Of a DNA stretch of 6,301 bases, positions 5,804 to 6,301 are shown piece by piece. The DNA lies in the NCBI GenBank assembly GCA_947311815.1, contig CAMZMA010000061.1, forward strand, positions 1 to 6,301, written 5' to 3'. The translations under genes were made by a program, and so were the position numbers. Position 1 is the stretch's first letter, and the number at the start of each line of letters is the position of its first letter. The notes beneath the pieces were generated by a model that was given only the letters and a program-made list of their open reading frames with translations, had not been told where the DNA came from and made no database searches. The DNA is from an uncultured Flavobacteriaceae bacterium (GTDB taxonomy: Bacteria; Bacteroidota; Bacteroidia; Flavobacteriales; Flavobacteriaceae).

Positions 5804-5807
5804 ATAC

Positions 5808-5837
5808 AAATCCGCGTCTAACAATGCGGATTTTTTT
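5808..5837 (+). terminator. Intrinsic terminator after the kinase gene
   Basis: AAATCCGC (5808-5815) and GCGGATTT (5826-5833) form an 8-bp perfect stem with a 10-base loop, followed by T to 5837, starting five bases after the stop codon. It should separate the kinase transcript from the PurF-like gene, at least in part. Confidence 0.88.
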
Positions 5838-5853
5838 ATATTTTGTAATCATC

Positions 5854-5893
5854 GTTCGTTGAGCGTAGGTCGTTGAGCGAAGTCGAAACGAAC
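5854..5893. repeat. GAGCGAAGTCGAA repeat enclosed by a 7-bp inverted repeat
   Basis: GTTCGTT (5854-5860) pairs with AACGAAC (5887-5893). Inside are a partial copy GTTGAGCG (5858-5865) and a full copy TTGAGCGAAGTCGAAA (5873-5888) of the dispersed repeat seen three times at 4772-4856. It sits just after the kinase terminator and 60 bases before the PurF-like start. The whole can fold as a hairpin in RNA. Confidence 0.7.
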
Positions 5894-5953
5894 TGAAGCA
5901 AACTAATAACAAAAAACAACAACAAACAACACAACTAAAAAACTACAATTAAA

Positions 5954-6301
5954 ATGAGTGACGCGTTAAAACACGAATGCGGAATCGCAATGGTTCGCCT
6001 TTTAAAACCCCTACAATTTTATAAAGACAAATACGGAACAGCTTTTTACGGAATTAACAAAATGTATTTGTTAATGGAAAAACAACACAACCGTGGTCAA
6101 GACGGTGCGGGTTTTGCAAGTGTAAAATTTAATGTGCAACCAGGTACTAGATATATTAGTAGAGTTCGATCTAATAAACAGCAACCCATACAAGATATTT
6201 TTGCACAAATTAACGAACGATTGAATGGCGTTTTAGAGAAAAATCCGACTCAAAAAGACAATGTTTCATGGCAAGAACAAAACATGCCGTATGTTGGTAA
6301 T
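5954..6301 (+). CDS. PurF-like amidophosphoribosyltransferase, N-terminal part (cut by window end)
   Basis: First 116 codons of a glutamine amidotransferase of the PurF type. PurF makes 5-phosphoribosylamine from PRPP and glutamine, the first step of purine synthesis. The frame is open to the last base. The start ATG gives MSDALKHE, then Cys9-Gly-Ile-Ala. Cys9 would become the N-terminal nucleophile after removal of an 8-residue propeptide, as in Ntn-hydrolases. QHNRGQDGAGF (44-54) corresponds to the QHRGQ(D/E)xAG motif but with an extra Asn. Cys-to-motif spacing is about 13 residues longer than in E. coli PurF, and the GHVRY-type motif is not reached within the window, so there are further insertions. 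This fits the long Bacteroidota PurF paralogue rather than canonical PurF; it may have a related but different acceptor or role. The leader is A/C-rich without a Shine-Dalgarno site. Confidence 0.88.
   Translation, partial: MSDALKHECGIAMVRLLKPLQFYKDKYGTAFYGINKMYLLMEKQHNRGQDGAGFASVKFNVQPGTRYISRVRSNKQQPIQDIFAQINERLNGVLEKNPTQKDNVSWQEQNMPYVGN

Noticed and set aside
5835..5846. TATATTTTG after the kinase terminator as promoter of the PurF-like gene
   Set aside because: One base too long for TAnnTTTG and merged with the terminator T tract; no other exact box was found before 5954, so I leave that promoter unassigned.

Overview
The window is AT-rich chromosomal DNA of a Bacteroidota, most likely a marine-type member of the Flavobacteriaceae. 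Three things point there. Exact TAnnTTTG (-7) promoter boxes lie upstream of several genes. Leaders are A-rich and lack clear Shine-Dalgarno sites. The gene content (DUF2480, DUF3078, a flavobacterial PurF-like protein, an RhlE-like DEVD helicase) and the GAGCGAAGTCGAA intergenic repeats are typical of that group. I see no RNA genes, CRISPR array, transposase or phage genes. No gene-free stretch exceeds 300 bases; the longest is the 273-bp gap at 4603-4876.

Layout. Left block (+ strand, 1-1482): the 3' part of a DEAD-box-type RNA helicase, overlapping by one base (TAATG) a small cysteine-free protein of unknown function. A 12-bp hairpin terminator at 1481-1509 closes this block and also serves the convergent - strand genes.

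Middle block (- strand, read right to left from 4602 to 1531): sufE and a SufT/MIP18-like gene (Fe-S cluster assembly). After a 180-bp repeat-rich gap with a promoter come a six-helix YdjM-like membrane protein and DUF2480, overlapping by one base. Last is a secreted DUF3078 putative outer-membrane barrel with its own promoter. The neighbourhood sufE-sufT-DUF2480-DUF3078 is, as I recall, recurrent in Flavobacteria. Here the membrane-protein gene sits inside it, and the usual sufBCDS genes are not next to sufE.

Right block (+ strand, 4877-6301): a PfkB-family sugar or nucleoside kinase with its own terminator, then the first 116 codons of a PurF-like amidophosphoribosyltransferase cut by the window end. 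The two intergenic regions of this block carry the GAGCGAAGTCGAA repeat family.

Most genes are ordinary flavobacterial housekeeping or conserved-hypothetical genes. The points most worth a second look are: an internal duplication in the DUF2480 protein; the small partner of the helicase, which looks like a PD-(D/E)XK-type fold that has lost its catalytic residues; the atypical motif and insertions in the PurF-like N-terminus; and the structured repeat-rich gap between the divergent sufE and kinase genes.
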